A DNA stretch of 64,000 bases from F1-60-MAGs104 sp964355975. Its GTDB lineage: Bacteria; Planctomycetota; Phycisphaerae; Phycisphaerales; SM1A02. Numbering within the stretch: position 1 is the first letter of the stretch; each line of letters begins with the position of its first letter. Where the stretch lies: the NCBI GenBank assembly GCA_964355975.1, contig CAYHFW010000001.1, positions 1 through 64,000 on the forward strand, read 5' to 3'. Under the pieces are notes generated by a model. That model did not search any database. It saw only the letters and a list, made by a program, of their open reading frames with translations, and had not been told where the DNA came from. This document shows, one piece after another, positions 49,009-57,912 of the stretch. The translations under genes were made by a program, and so were the position numbers.

Positions 49009-51563
49009 GTCGCGCAGCCGCCGCCATCCTCATCGCGCTGCTGATGTGTGTGGCTGGTGGTGGTTCGTCGGCGCGCGCGCAAGGAACTTCGGGTTTCTTT
49101 GCCGACCCGATCAGGCTCATCGAATTGACGGACTTGCTTGAGGCCAACGGCGTCGTCTACCGAGCGGCCTATCCGGCAATCGAGGCGGCCCATGTGAAGT
49201 ATCTCGAAGGGTGCACAGAACTTCGTAAGACCAAAATCGAAGAGGTGCAGAAGGTGATCCGTGGGTTGTTGGGCAGTGTCGAGGTGGCGCAGAACGCGGC
49301 GCAGGTTCAGAAGATGACCGACGGTTGCCGGGTGATCATCGCGCGCAATATGGAACTCGAAATGGCGCTCTTCGACAGTGTGCGCGACGCGCTACCCCAA
49401 GAGGCGCATGTGGCGGTCGCTCGCGCGCGGGCAACACGCGAGCGAGAGCAACTTCAATCATTTGCGGGCACGGACTGGGGAATGGGCGAGCGTGTCGCCG
49501 ATGTGCCTGTTTTCATGCGCAGACTGCAGTGGAAGGAAGTCGCCGACGCGGCGGCTGTGCGCGCCGAATGCGAACTCGCGTTGGGCGATTACGACATGCG
49601 GCAAACAAAGTTGTGCCGAGCGATCCTTGCGAAGGCTCTTGTGATTCCAGTCGAAATGGCCAAGTTGATGGCGAGTGCGGCGCAGGCTGAGGCAGAAGGT
49701 GCCGAACATGCCGAACATGACACCGGTCTGCAAACCATGCCACCCAACGACGCGCTCGTCAAAGTGCTTGGGCCATTTATCGAGGCACACGCCGCGGCTC
49801 GCGCGAGTAGTGAGCGGGCATTTCGTTCGGTGCACGCTGTGCTCGTGGCTCGCAACGCGCAACTCGCCCGCGCATTTCGCAAGGAATACATCACGTGGGT
49901 CTATCCAGAGATTTCACAGGTTCCAACGGGAGACTTTGAAACGCAAGCGACCAACGCGCTGCGTTTGAAACGCCTCACTGGAGATCAGCGCACGGCGATC
50001 CGATCGGTCTATCAACAGTGGCAAACCCAGGACGATCGGCTGATTGACGAGCACATCGTTCTGCAGGAGCGGTTCGTCGCGTGGCAGAATGCGAACATTG
50101 GGACCCATGATGTGACCTTCTACGAGAAGCTCTTGGCCGATCAGGCGGTGGTCGAAGAAAAGCAAGCGAAGTGCGCCGAGTCGGCGTTGCGAGCGATCGG
50201 ATCAATTGTGGGGGCGGACCTTCAGGGGTTGCTCGACAAACTCGAAACGCATGAAGAGACCGATCTGTTCTTGCCAAGCGGACAAGTGAGTCTTGTCGAG
50301 GCGATGGCGGGTCCGCTCGACGTCGTCGACGACGATGAGGCGGTGGACGCCGCCAACGCGGTCGCGGGACACGCGCTCTGGTTCGACAAGCGCATGGATG
50401 ATGCGTGGATGGATCGGATCAGCACTGCGATTGGGGCTGAAGTTGGCCCTCGCGCAACGCTCGAGTCGCTCAAGGAGGACTACTGGCGAGCATGGGATGC
50501 GCGCATCGCTCCGATGATCGCAACGATGGAACTGCCATTCGTCGTCGAGAAACCTGCCGACGATGCAGCGATTGGATCGGTGAACCTTCTCGTCAACGAT
50601 GCAGATGTCGCCAATTGGATCGCCACAGCTGCTGCGACGCGCAGCGAGATGCGCGAGCTCGAAGATCAATTCTTCGCAGATGTGCAAAGTGTCGTTGCGC
50701 AACCGAGTCAGGCTGCCGTCATTGAGATGTTGCGCGTGGGTCGCCGGTGCGGCGAACGGGTGGACGCCCTCGATGTGCTCTTCGACGGAGTCGAAGGGGG
50801 TGAAGAGAACGCGAATGTCGTTCTTGCCGCAACTGGAGTGCAACTCTCTATCGCTGACTGCGCAAAGGTCGCACTCGTGCTTCAATCAAAACTCGCTGGT
50901 TTGCAGGCCGCCGCAGATCGCATGCGCGCTGTGGCGATCGAAACGTGGCGCATCAACCGACTCAGAGAACTTGCCTATTCGAACTACGCAATGGGTGCGG
51001 ATAATTCTCGGTGGGGTGAGGTCTGGCGCGCGATGAAGGCGCAGGATGAGGCGCTCCAGACGGCAGGATTCGCGGCATCGAGAACAGGCGCCACGTTGCA
51101 GCGCGAGGCATTTGACGCGGTCATCGAGGTGCTTTCCGAGTCTGCGCGCAAAGCGGTGCGCGGTGCGTACCTGCGCGAGGCGTACTTTTCGGCGGCTGGG
51201 GCAAATGAGGATGCGGCGGTGGCGCTTTCGCGTGCGTGTGCGCTCGTCGACCTCACCGAGGCGCAGCGGGGAGCACTCTCGACGGCGCGAAGTGAGTATC
51301 TCGATGAACGCGACACAGCGGTTGCACTCATGATCGAGAACATGAAAGCCCATCCACCCGCTGAGCCATCCAAGGATGCAGCGCGAACGATCGATGACGG
51401 CGGCGCGGCTGATGAGAGTGACCGTCACTGGGTGCAACAGCGCGCGCAACTCGAGCAGATTCAGCGGTACGCGTTTGCGCGTGACGCGGCCCGTGACAAG
51501 TTGTTGTCGCGGTTGAAGAACACGTTGAGCGAAGAGCAGTTGCGCAAGGCGGGGATCAAGTAG
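49005..51563 (+). CDS. Large secreted helical protein of unknown function (second copy type)
   Basis: 852 residues from a GTG at 49005, which overlaps the DinB stop and gives a clean signal peptide (SRAAAAILIALLMCVAGGGSSARAQ); ATG 48972 would add 11 residues. The body is alpha-helical with several modules such as LTGDQRTAIRSVYQQWQTQDDRLIDE and LTEAQRGALSTARSEYLDERD that fit an LTxxQ pattern. No membrane segment and no catalytic motif. It matches the protein at 193-2784 in size and layout. It precedes glpK by 14 bases but a functional link is not evident. Confidence 0.83.
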   Translation: MSRAAAAILIALLMCVAGGGSSARAQGTSGFFADPIRLIELTDLLEANGVVYRAAYPAIEAAHVKYLEGCTELRKTKIEEVQKVIRGLLGSVEVAQNAAQVQKMTDGCRVIIARNMELEMALFDSVRDALPQEAHVAVARARATREREQLQSFAGTDWGMGERVADVPVFMRRLQWKEVADAAAVRAECELALGDYDMRQTKLCRAILAKALVIPVEMAKLMASAAQAEAEGAEHAEHDTGLQTMPPNDALVKVLGPFIEAHAAARASSERAFRSVHAVLVARNAQLARAFRKEYITWVYPEISQVPTGDFETQATNALRLKRLTGDQRTAIRSVYQQWQTQDDRLIDEHIVLQERFVAWQNANIGTHDVTFYEKLLADQAVVEEKQAKCAESALRAIGSIVGADLQGLLDKLETHEETDLFLPSGQVSLVEAMAGPLDVVDDDEAVDAANAVAGHALWFDKRMDDAWMDRISTAIGAEVGPRATLESLKEDYWRAWDARIAPMIATMELPFVVEKPADDAAIGSVNLLVNDADVANWIATAAATRSEMRELEDQFFADVQSVVAQPSQAAVIEMLRVGRRCGERVDALDVLFDGVEGGEENANVVLAATGVQLSIADCAKVALVLQSKLAGLQAAADRMRAVAIETWRINRLRELAYSNYAMGADNSRWGEVWRAMKAQDEALQTAGFAASRTGATLQREAFDAVIEVLSESARKAVRGAYLREAYFSAAGANEDAAVALSRACALVDLTEAQRGALSTARSEYLDERDTAVALMIENMKAHPPAEPSKDAARTIDDGGAADESDRHWVQQRAQLEQIQRYAFARDAARDKLLSRLKNTLSEEQLRKAGIK

Positions 51564-51577
51564 AGTCGCGCGCCGCG

Positions 51578-53095
51578 ATGACTCGCTCACTCATACTCGC
51601 GCTCGATCAAGGAACGAGCAGTTCACGCTCAGTGCTTGTCGATGGCAGCGCACAGATTGTTGGCGCCGCGCAGAGTGAGTTCAAACAGATATTCCCGCAG
51701 CCTGGATGGGTTGAACATGACGCGGTCGAAATCTGGCAATCGCAACTCGAGACTGCGCAGCGTGTGATTCGAGAGGCGAAGGTGTCGGCGAAGGACATCG
51801 TTGCCATCGGCATCACAAACCAGCGTGAAACGATTGTGATCTGGGATCGCGCGACGGGAGCACCGATTCACAACGCCATCGTCTGGCAGGATCGCCGGAC
51901 TGCAGGTTGGATGTCGAAACTGCGCGAATCGGGCGTCGAGGCCGAAGTCACAGCCAAGAGTGGATTGCTGCTCGATCCATATTTCAGCGCGTCGAAAATC
52001 GCATGGATTCTCGACAATGTCGCTGGTGCGCGTGCGCGCGCTGAACGCGGCGAACTCGCTGCGGGCACGATCGATTCATGGCTGATCTGGAATCTCACTG
52101 GCGGACGCGCACATGTCACCGATGTATCCAACGCATCGCGCACGATGTTGATGAATCTTCGAACGCTTGCGTGGGATGAGTGGCTGCTGAAACTCTTCGG
52201 TGTTCCGCGGGCGATTCTGCCGACGATCGTCGACAGCAGCGGCGTGTGCGGTGAGAGTGACCCGGCGCTTTTCGGTCGTGCGATTGCGATTGCAGGAATC
52301 GCTGGCGATCAGCAGTGCGCGCTCTTTGGACAGTCATGTGTGCGCCCAGGAATGGCGAAGACCACTTTCGGCACGGGCTGTTTTCTCTTGGCAAACACTG
52401 GCGCCGAACCAGTCGCGAGCCGCGCGCGCCTGCTCACTACGGTCGCGTGGAGAATTCGTGGATCGCCCGCGGCCTATGCGCTCGAAGGAAGCGTTTTCAT
52501 GGGAGGAGCCTCTGTGCAGTGGCTGCGCGATGGACTCGGCATCATCCGCTCCGCCCCCGAGGTCAACACACTCGCAGCAACTGTGCCTGACTCAGGCGGA
52601 GTTGTGGTCGTGCCCGCCTTTACTGGGCTCGGCGCGCCGCACTGGGACGCCACCGCGCGCGGAGCGATCTTTGGGTTGACACGCGGATCATCGGCAGCGC
52701 ACATCGCACGCGCGATGCTCGAAGGTGTGGCGATGCAAGTCGCCGACGTCGTCGAGGCGATGAACGCCGACTTTGCGCATGAAACGGGCGGCGCTGCGGC
52801 AGTCACGCTTCGCGTTGATGGCGGTGCGTGCGCGAGTGATTTGCTCATGCAGATGCAGGCAGACCTCTTGGGAGTTCGAATCGAGCGACCTGTGATTCTC
52901 GAGTCCACCGCACTTGGCGCCGCGTTCTTTGCAGGGCTTGCGGCGGACGTGTGGAAGTCAGTCGAGGCAATCGAGTCGTTGCGCCGCGTCGACCGCGTCT
53001 TCGCGCCGTCGATGACAGTCATAGATCGCGCAAGGGTGCGCAAGCGGTGGAAGAGTGCAGTCGAACGGACACGCGGATGGGAGGAGTCATCATGA
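51578..53095 (+). CDS. glpK: Glycerol kinase
   Basis: 505 residues, FGGY family. Phosphorylates glycerol to glycerol-3-phosphate. ILALDQGTSSSRSVL, GITNQRETIVIWDRATG, AIVWQDRRT and GIAGDQQCALFGQ...TTFGTGCF are diagnostic. Its stop overlaps the glpD start (ATGA), so both steps of glycerol catabolism are co-translated. Confidence 0.96.
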   Translation: MTRSLILALDQGTSSSRSVLVDGSAQIVGAAQSEFKQIFPQPGWVEHDAVEIWQSQLETAQRVIREAKVSAKDIVAIGITNQRETIVIWDRATGAPIHNAIVWQDRRTAGWMSKLRESGVEAEVTAKSGLLLDPYFSASKIAWILDNVAGARARAERGELAAGTIDSWLIWNLTGGRAHVTDVSNASRTMLMNLRTLAWDEWLLKLFGVPRAILPTIVDSSGVCGESDPALFGRAIAIAGIAGDQQCALFGQSCVRPGMAKTTFGTGCFLLANTGAEPVASRARLLTTVAWRIRGSPAAYALEGSVFMGGASVQWLRDGLGIIRSAPEVNTLAATVPDSGGVVVVPAFTGLGAPHWDATARGAIFGLTRGSSAAHIARAMLEGVAMQVADVVEAMNADFAHETGGAAAVTLRVDGGACASDLLMQMQADLLGVRIERPVILESTALGAAFFAGLAADVWKSVEAIESLRRVDRVFAPSMTVIDRARVRKRWKSAVERTRGWEESS

Positions 53096-54675
53096 GTCAG
53101 TTTTCACGCGACGCAATGTTGGCGCGCGCAGATGGAAAGTCGTTTGATGTGCTCGTCGTTGGCGGCGGGGCAACAGGACTGGGTGTCGCAGTCGATGCCG
53201 CATCGCGTGGTTACTCAACGTGCCTTGTCGAGGCATACGACTTTGCGAAGGGAACATCGAGTCGCAGCACCAAACTTGTGCATGGCGGAGTGCGGTATCT
53301 CGAACAGCTCGACATCGCACTTGTGATGGAGGCACTCCACGAGCGGGGGCTCATGCATCAGAACGCTCCACATCTCGTGCATGACCTTGCGTTCTTGGTT
53401 CCGCGCTTCACATGGTGGGAGGGTCCGTTCTATGGTGCGGGATTGAAGTTGTACGACGTGCTCGCTGGCAAACGCAATTTGGGGCCAAGTCGATTTCTCT
53501 CGCGCGATGAAACGGTCGCGGCGATTCCGAATGTCGCGCGCGATGGCCTGCTCGGAAGCATTGAGTATCACGATGGACAGTTCGACGACGCACGCATGGC
53601 GCTCTCGCTTGCGCGCACCGCCGCTGATCACGGCGCGGTCGTGATCAATCAAGTGCGAGTCACGGCGCTGCGCAAAGATTCTGCGGGGATGGTCTGTGGA
53701 GTCGATGCGACTGACAGCGAGAGCGGCCGAGAGATCTCGATGCGGGCGACGGTCGTTGTGAATGCCTGTGGCATCTTTTCGGATGAGTTGCGCGTTCTCG
53801 ATGATGGAACAACCAAGCGCATGATCGAGCCAGCGCAGGGAGTGCATCTCGTGTTCGACCGCGCATTTCAGCCGAGCAATCGCGCGATCATGGTGCCGCA
53901 CACCGACGATGGGCGTGTGCTCTTTGTGATTCCCTGGCACGAGCGCATCGTCGTTGGAACGACTGACACGCCGATGAAGCAGGCCGAGATTGAACCGCGC
54001 GCGCTGCCAGATGAGATTGACTTCATCCTGCGCAATGCGGGGCGTTACCTCGAGCGCGAACCATCCCGAGGCGATGTGCGTGCAGTCTTCGCGGGGATGC
54101 GTCCACTTGTGCACGAGAGCGGCGTCGATGCGCCAACGAAATCAATCTCACGCTCGCACAAGGTTGTCGTGAGCGCGAGCGGCTTGGTCTCGATCATGGG
54201 TGGCAAGTGGACGACCTATCGCCGGATGGCGCAAGACACGATGACGCGCGTGATCGATGTCGGACAACTCGATCGGCGTCCGTGCGAAACAGAATCGTTG
54301 CGCGTGCATGGTTGGCTCGCGCGCGAAGATGCGGCGACTCCGTCTGAGGATTGGTTGCGCGTCTACGGAAGCGACGCAGTCGCAGTGCGCGCAGTCTGCA
54401 GCGAACGCGCGGGATGGAATGTGCCGATGCATGCGCGCCTTCCCTATGCGCTCGGCGTTGTGGCATACGCGGTGCGACATGAGATGGCGCGTTCGACCGA
54501 AGATGTTCTTTCGCGGCGAACGCGCGCACTGCTCATCGATGCGTCCGCGGCGAGTGAAATCGCTGAGGTTGTCGCGGGCATCGTTGCGTCTGAACTCGGA
54601 CGCGACAGCGCATGGGCGGCACAGGACGCTGCAGCGTTTCGAAAACTCGCTGCGGGCTACCAACTCGCAGGTTGA
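53092..54675 (+). CDS. glpD: Aerobic glycerol-3-phosphate dehydrogenase
   Basis: 527 residues with GGAGGAG before ATG 53092. FAD-dependent oxidation of glycerol-3-phosphate to dihydroxyacetone phosphate at the inner membrane face, passing electrons to quinone. FAD motif VVGGGATGLGVAVDAASRGY and GTSSRSTKLVHGGVRYLEQ are conserved, as is the later SIMGGKWTTYR. No glycerol facilitator or repressor gene is nearby. Confidence 0.96.
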   Translation: MSQFSRDAMLARADGKSFDVLVVGGGATGLGVAVDAASRGYSTCLVEAYDFAKGTSSRSTKLVHGGVRYLEQLDIALVMEALHERGLMHQNAPHLVHDLAFLVPRFTWWEGPFYGAGLKLYDVLAGKRNLGPSRFLSRDETVAAIPNVARDGLLGSIEYHDGQFDDARMALSLARTAADHGAVVINQVRVTALRKDSAGMVCGVDATDSESGREISMRATVVVNACGIFSDELRVLDDGTTKRMIEPAQGVHLVFDRAFQPSNRAIMVPHTDDGRVLFVIPWHERIVVGTTDTPMKQAEIEPRALPDEIDFILRNAGRYLEREPSRGDVRAVFAGMRPLVHESGVDAPTKSISRSHKVVVSASGLVSIMGGKWTTYRRMAQDTMTRVIDVGQLDRRPCETESLRVHGWLAREDAATPSEDWLRVYGSDAVAVRAVCSERAGWNVPMHARLPYALGVVAYAVRHEMARSTEDVLSRRTRALLIDASAASEIAEVVAGIVASELGRDSAWAAQDAAAFRKLAAGYQLAG

Positions 54676-54702
54676 GATTCGCTCGCGCGGTATCGTTTCG
54701 TG

Positions 54703-56619
54703 ATGAAGTTCTCTTCGAGCGCACTGTTCACTCTCTGCCTCTCGTCGATCGTGGTTGGGCAAGATCCTGCACCTGCACCTGCGCCTGCGCCTGCACAAGC
54801 ACAGCCGATGCAGATCCCATGGCCAGTGCAGCTGGGAGTGCGATCGTTTCAAGTGCAGATGCGCCTGACTGTGCTCGACAAGGTTGTGCTCGTGCCAGAT
54901 GGCGCGACGTACCTCGATGAAATCAGCAAGTGGTCGTTGCGAGGTCGGTGGCCTGTCCTCATCGAAGATGATCTCTACACACCACTCTTCGTGCGTGCAT
55001 TCAAGCCGAGCAAAGTGATCCGCCGCACGTCGGTCGGCGCACTCGCTGCAACTGAAGATGCACGCCGAATCGCTGCGCGCGCCGCAGTGACGCGCGCGTG
55101 GACGGTGCCTGGAAGTGAGGTGATCCCAACGACTCCTGCTGAGGCATACTCCGCGGTGCGATTTGAGCCGATGGGAATTGTGTTTACTGAGATGAGCGAT
55201 CCGGCGTGGCCTGCAGCAGTTGCGCTCGCAGCGGGCCACGGTCAAGTGCTCAACTGGATCGATCACTCCGCTGGATCGCCCAACGCGACGATGACGGCGA
55301 CGCAACTGCAAGAACTCTCTGCGCACATCGATGCCGTTGCGCACGCGACTGGACTCTCATATGCGGGGCTCGGTGATGCGATCGATGCCGTGACAATCTG
55401 CCGCGCGATTCCAGCAAAGGCGATCGCGCCTCAAGGGGCGCAGTGGGCACCTCCATCGGCCGCTCCAACAAAACCCGACGAGCCAATCGCAGTCACCGAT
55501 GCACTTTGCAGAAACCCAGATGGATCGCGCTGGGCGATCGCCGCGTGGATTTTCGGAAGTGAATCACGCAGCGCGTACATGGCGATGAGCAGTCTCTTTC
55601 TCACGCGCAAGTCTGTGTGGATGATGAACACATATGCGAACGACGGAGATTGGGCGCGGTACGGGGTTGCCGATGGAATCAAGGCGCTCGCTGCCGACGG
55701 GTTCGAAACGACTGAGTATTCAGGAATTCAGACATCAGAGTTCGCTTGGCTGAATCTGCTCATGGGAGGCTTCAAGCCCGACGTGCTGTTCATGAACACG
55801 ATGGGCAACCAGGATTTCTTTCAGCTCTGGAATGCCGCGATATGCCGACCAGAGGATGTCCCGATGTTGCAACGCCCGATGGCTTTGCACTTGATTCACT
55901 CGTGGAGTCTGACATCGCCAGAGAGTCGTGACACAGTTGGCGGGCGTTGGCTCGAACATGGCGTCTACGCCTACACCGGAAGTGTGTACGAGCCATATCT
56001 GACTGCATTCGTTCCGCCCTCGATGGTCGCGAGTCGCATGTCGAACTACACGCCGTTTCTGGTCGCGAGCCGGTGGGGCGGGGGGCCGCTCGATGCGACG
56101 TGGCGATTGACAACGATTGGTGATCCACTGATGGTGACGCCGTCTCCGTCGCAGCCTCAGCCGCCGCGCGAGGCGAAGTTCAATCTCGATATCGCTGCGG
56201 GCGAGAGCGACGTGAAAGAATCTGCACGCGCTGCACTGCTTGCAGCGAAGAGTTCGAATGCGCCAGATGATTACGCCCGCGCGCTTCGCGATGTGGTGCA
56301 GGCGGGCGACGACGAACTCGCGGTGCAACTCTGGGCGATTGCGTCGATGAAATCGCCTGAGGTCGCATCGGCGTGCGCCCCGATCGCGCTCGGGTCGCTC
56401 TTTCGCCAGCGCGAGAGCAGCGCATTTCTCGCGGCGTATCGAGCGTGCGCAGTCCACACTCTCATCGACCAAGACATGCTGTGGCAGCTCTTCACGCCGC
56501 AACTCTCGTCGATCACTGATCCAGCGGTGCTCGCATGGTTCGAGACGCAGGTTCGCACCGTGCGCCCCGATGTCGATCGCGCACGACTCGCTCCCGAACT
56601 CAAGCGTGTCAGCGAGTAG
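54703..56619 (+). CDS. Secreted protein related to TIGR03790/gingipain-type fold
   Basis: 638 residues from ATG 54703 (a GTG one codon earlier is possible). A short signal peptide ends at VVGQ, then a Pro-Ala repeat (PAPAPAPAPA). The central region is unassigned. Residues about 400-485 contain WLEHGVYAYTGSVYEPYLTAF and LTTIGDPLMV, which recall the C-terminal half of the TIGR03790/C25-like caspase fold (GNVYEPYL... GDPL). The catalytic His-Cys of active C25 peptidases is not evident, so activity is doubtful. The C-terminal 130 residues are helical. Confidence 0.7.
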   Translation: MKFSSSALFTLCLSSIVVGQDPAPAPAPAPAQAQPMQIPWPVQLGVRSFQVQMRLTVLDKVVLVPDGATYLDEISKWSLRGRWPVLIEDDLYTPLFVRAFKPSKVIRRTSVGALAATEDARRIAARAAVTRAWTVPGSEVIPTTPAEAYSAVRFEPMGIVFTEMSDPAWPAAVALAAGHGQVLNWIDHSAGSPNATMTATQLQELSAHIDAVAHATGLSYAGLGDAIDAVTICRAIPAKAIAPQGAQWAPPSAAPTKPDEPIAVTDALCRNPDGSRWAIAAWIFGSESRSAYMAMSSLFLTRKSVWMMNTYANDGDWARYGVADGIKALAADGFETTEYSGIQTSEFAWLNLLMGGFKPDVLFMNTMGNQDFFQLWNAAICRPEDVPMLQRPMALHLIHSWSLTSPESRDTVGGRWLEHGVYAYTGSVYEPYLTAFVPPSMVASRMSNYTPFLVASRWGGGPLDATWRLTTIGDPLMVTPSPSQPQPPREAKFNLDIAAGESDVKESARAALLAAKSSNAPDDYARALRDVVQAGDDELAVQLWAIASMKSPEVASACAPIALGSLFRQRESSAFLAAYRACAVHTLIDQDMLWQLFTPQLSSITDPAVLAWFETQVRTVRPDVDRARLAPELKRVSE

Positions 56620-56707
56620 CCGGCAAGATTGGATTCCATCGCGAGCGCGGCGGGGAAAAACAGGAGCCCATCGCGATCGCGCCGAAGAAGCAGCAGTCAA
56701 GTGTGAT

Positions 56708-56803
56708 CGCGGCGGAATCTTCACTCGGGGCTCAGACAGCCCTCGCCGAGCTGCGCAGACTTGCTCGACTCGGGAACTCGCCGCGAGCGAAGATTCCGCC
56801 GCG
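56708..56803 (+). repeat. Repeat element A, copy 7
   Basis: 96 bp, subfamily II, with perfect 15-bp inverted ends CGCGGCGGAATCTTC / GAAGATTCCGCCGCG. It lies in a 254-bp gap between two convergent genes. No hairpin B accompanies it. Confidence 0.92.
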
Positions 56804-56822
56804 GGTACGCAAGCGGCCTGTT

Positions 56823-56845
56823 CCGCGAGCGAAGATTCCGCCGCG
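56823..56845 (+). repeat. Truncated element A end (42-bp duplication)
   Basis: A second copy of the last 23 bases of element A plus its GGGTACRCAAGCG flank, exactly 42 bases downstream of the first, so a local tandem duplication of the right end. Confidence 0.85.
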
Positions 56846-56873
56846 GGTACACAAGCGCGACCAACCAGAAATC

Positions 56874-57848
56874 TCACCGAGTCAGTGTCTCGCCGCTCTT
56901 CTTCTTCGCAGACTTACTCTTCTTGGTCTCGAGCGCGCGTGTTGCAACGGAGGCCGGATCGAACACAAATGGCGGCTGGGCCGAGGTGTCGTTGGTGCGC
57001 GCAAGGTCGATCAATCCTGCGGCGATGATGACCGTTCCGGCAAATGTCGGATGCAGTTGATCGTTCTGCAGCAGCGCTCCGAGCTTTGTCGGATCCCACG
57101 CGCGCCCCGCGACCGTGAGTGCGCCGCCAGCCTTGAGTGCCGCGAGCAGCGTTCGAAGCTGCATCAACTTCACGGCGGGTCGTGTCGCGACCCACGCGGT
57201 GATGCGCGCATTGACAGCGTTGAGAGTCTCTGGCGCGGGCACTTGGTTCTTCGAGAGCATCCGTCCAATCGCATCGCGCATGTCAGGGAGGTCGCCGATG
57301 ATCACCGGCACTCCAGTTGCAAGCACGCGGTCGAGTTGTGCAAGCCCTGCCTCAAGATTCACGACGCGCGCAGCTTCGTCTTGCATGGCTTCGCCATCAA
57401 CAGTGACGGTTCCGTAGACGTACCAAAACAAAAAGTCGACCGCGAGCACAAGCGTGGGTTTCGTTCCGAGCGCGCGGTCAATCTCGCTCTTTCCAACGCT
57501 TCCAGGATTCGAGAAGAAGAATCCGCTCGCATAATGGTGCACGATGGGCGCGGGCGAGGTAGGCACCGACGCGCGCAGAACATCTGAGAGATTCACTCCC
57601 GCAGGCACACTCTTGGCGCTCTTCGAAGCAGCGGTATCGCCCTCAGCAACTTCTTCGACCACGACGACTCCGAATCCATCAGAGACGCTCGCGCCAACGA
57701 CGGCGATCCTGTCATAAAGATGACCTGGTGTGACAACTGCCGCAGTGGTGGGGTCGTTCGAGCCCTCGCGAGAGAGCGCCGAGAGGCTGCTCGACATGGC
57801 GAGTGCAGCGACGAGCCCAACGAGTACGCGAATGCACGCTCTGTTCAT
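56874..57848 (-). CDS. Secreted SGNH/GDSL-like hydrolase
   Basis: 324 residues with a signal peptide (VRVLVGLVAALAMSSSLSALS-like; MNRACIRVLVGLVAALAMS). The SGNH block I nucleophile lies in IAVVGASVSDGFG and block V in LLQNDQLHPTFAGT (Asp-x-x-His). Blocks II and III are weak, so catalysis is likely but not certain. Esterase or lipase-type activity outside the cytoplasm. The tail is Lys/Ser-rich. Gene is convergent with 54703-56619. Confidence 0.75.
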   Translation of the reverse strand: MNRACIRVLVGLVAALAMSSSLSALSREGSNDPTTAAVVTPGHLYDRIAVVGASVSDGFGVVVVEEVAEGDTAASKSAKSVPAGVNLSDVLRASVPTSPAPIVHHYASGFFFSNPGSVGKSEIDRALGTKPTLVLAVDFLFWYVYGTVTVDGEAMQDEAARVVNLEAGLAQLDRVLATGVPVIIGDLPDMRDAIGRMLSKNQVPAPETLNAVNARITAWVATRPAVKLMQLRTLLAALKAGGALTVAGRAWDPTKLGALLQNDQLHPTFAGTVIIAAGLIDLARTNDTSAQPPFVFDPASVATRALETKKSKSAKKKSGETLTR

Positions 57849-57865
57849 GCAGACGATGGTAGGCA

Positions 57866-57912
57866 GCGCCGCGGCTTACAAACCAAGCGCCGCGGATTAC
57901 AAACCAAGCGCC
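57866..57912. repeat. 21-bp tandem repeat across the sucD stop codon
   Basis: Two units GCGCCGCGGMTTACAAACCAA (57866-57886, 57887-57907) and the start of a third. The sucD stop (TTA, 57897-57899) lies in one unit and a copied stop lies in the other, so the last codons (ALGL-stop) are duplicated beyond the gene end. Confidence 0.9.

Noticed and set aside
55735..56877. Minus-strand frame of about 380 codons opposite the secreted protein
   Set aside because: Antisense to a gene with a signal peptide and its N-terminal part is again translated repeat A.
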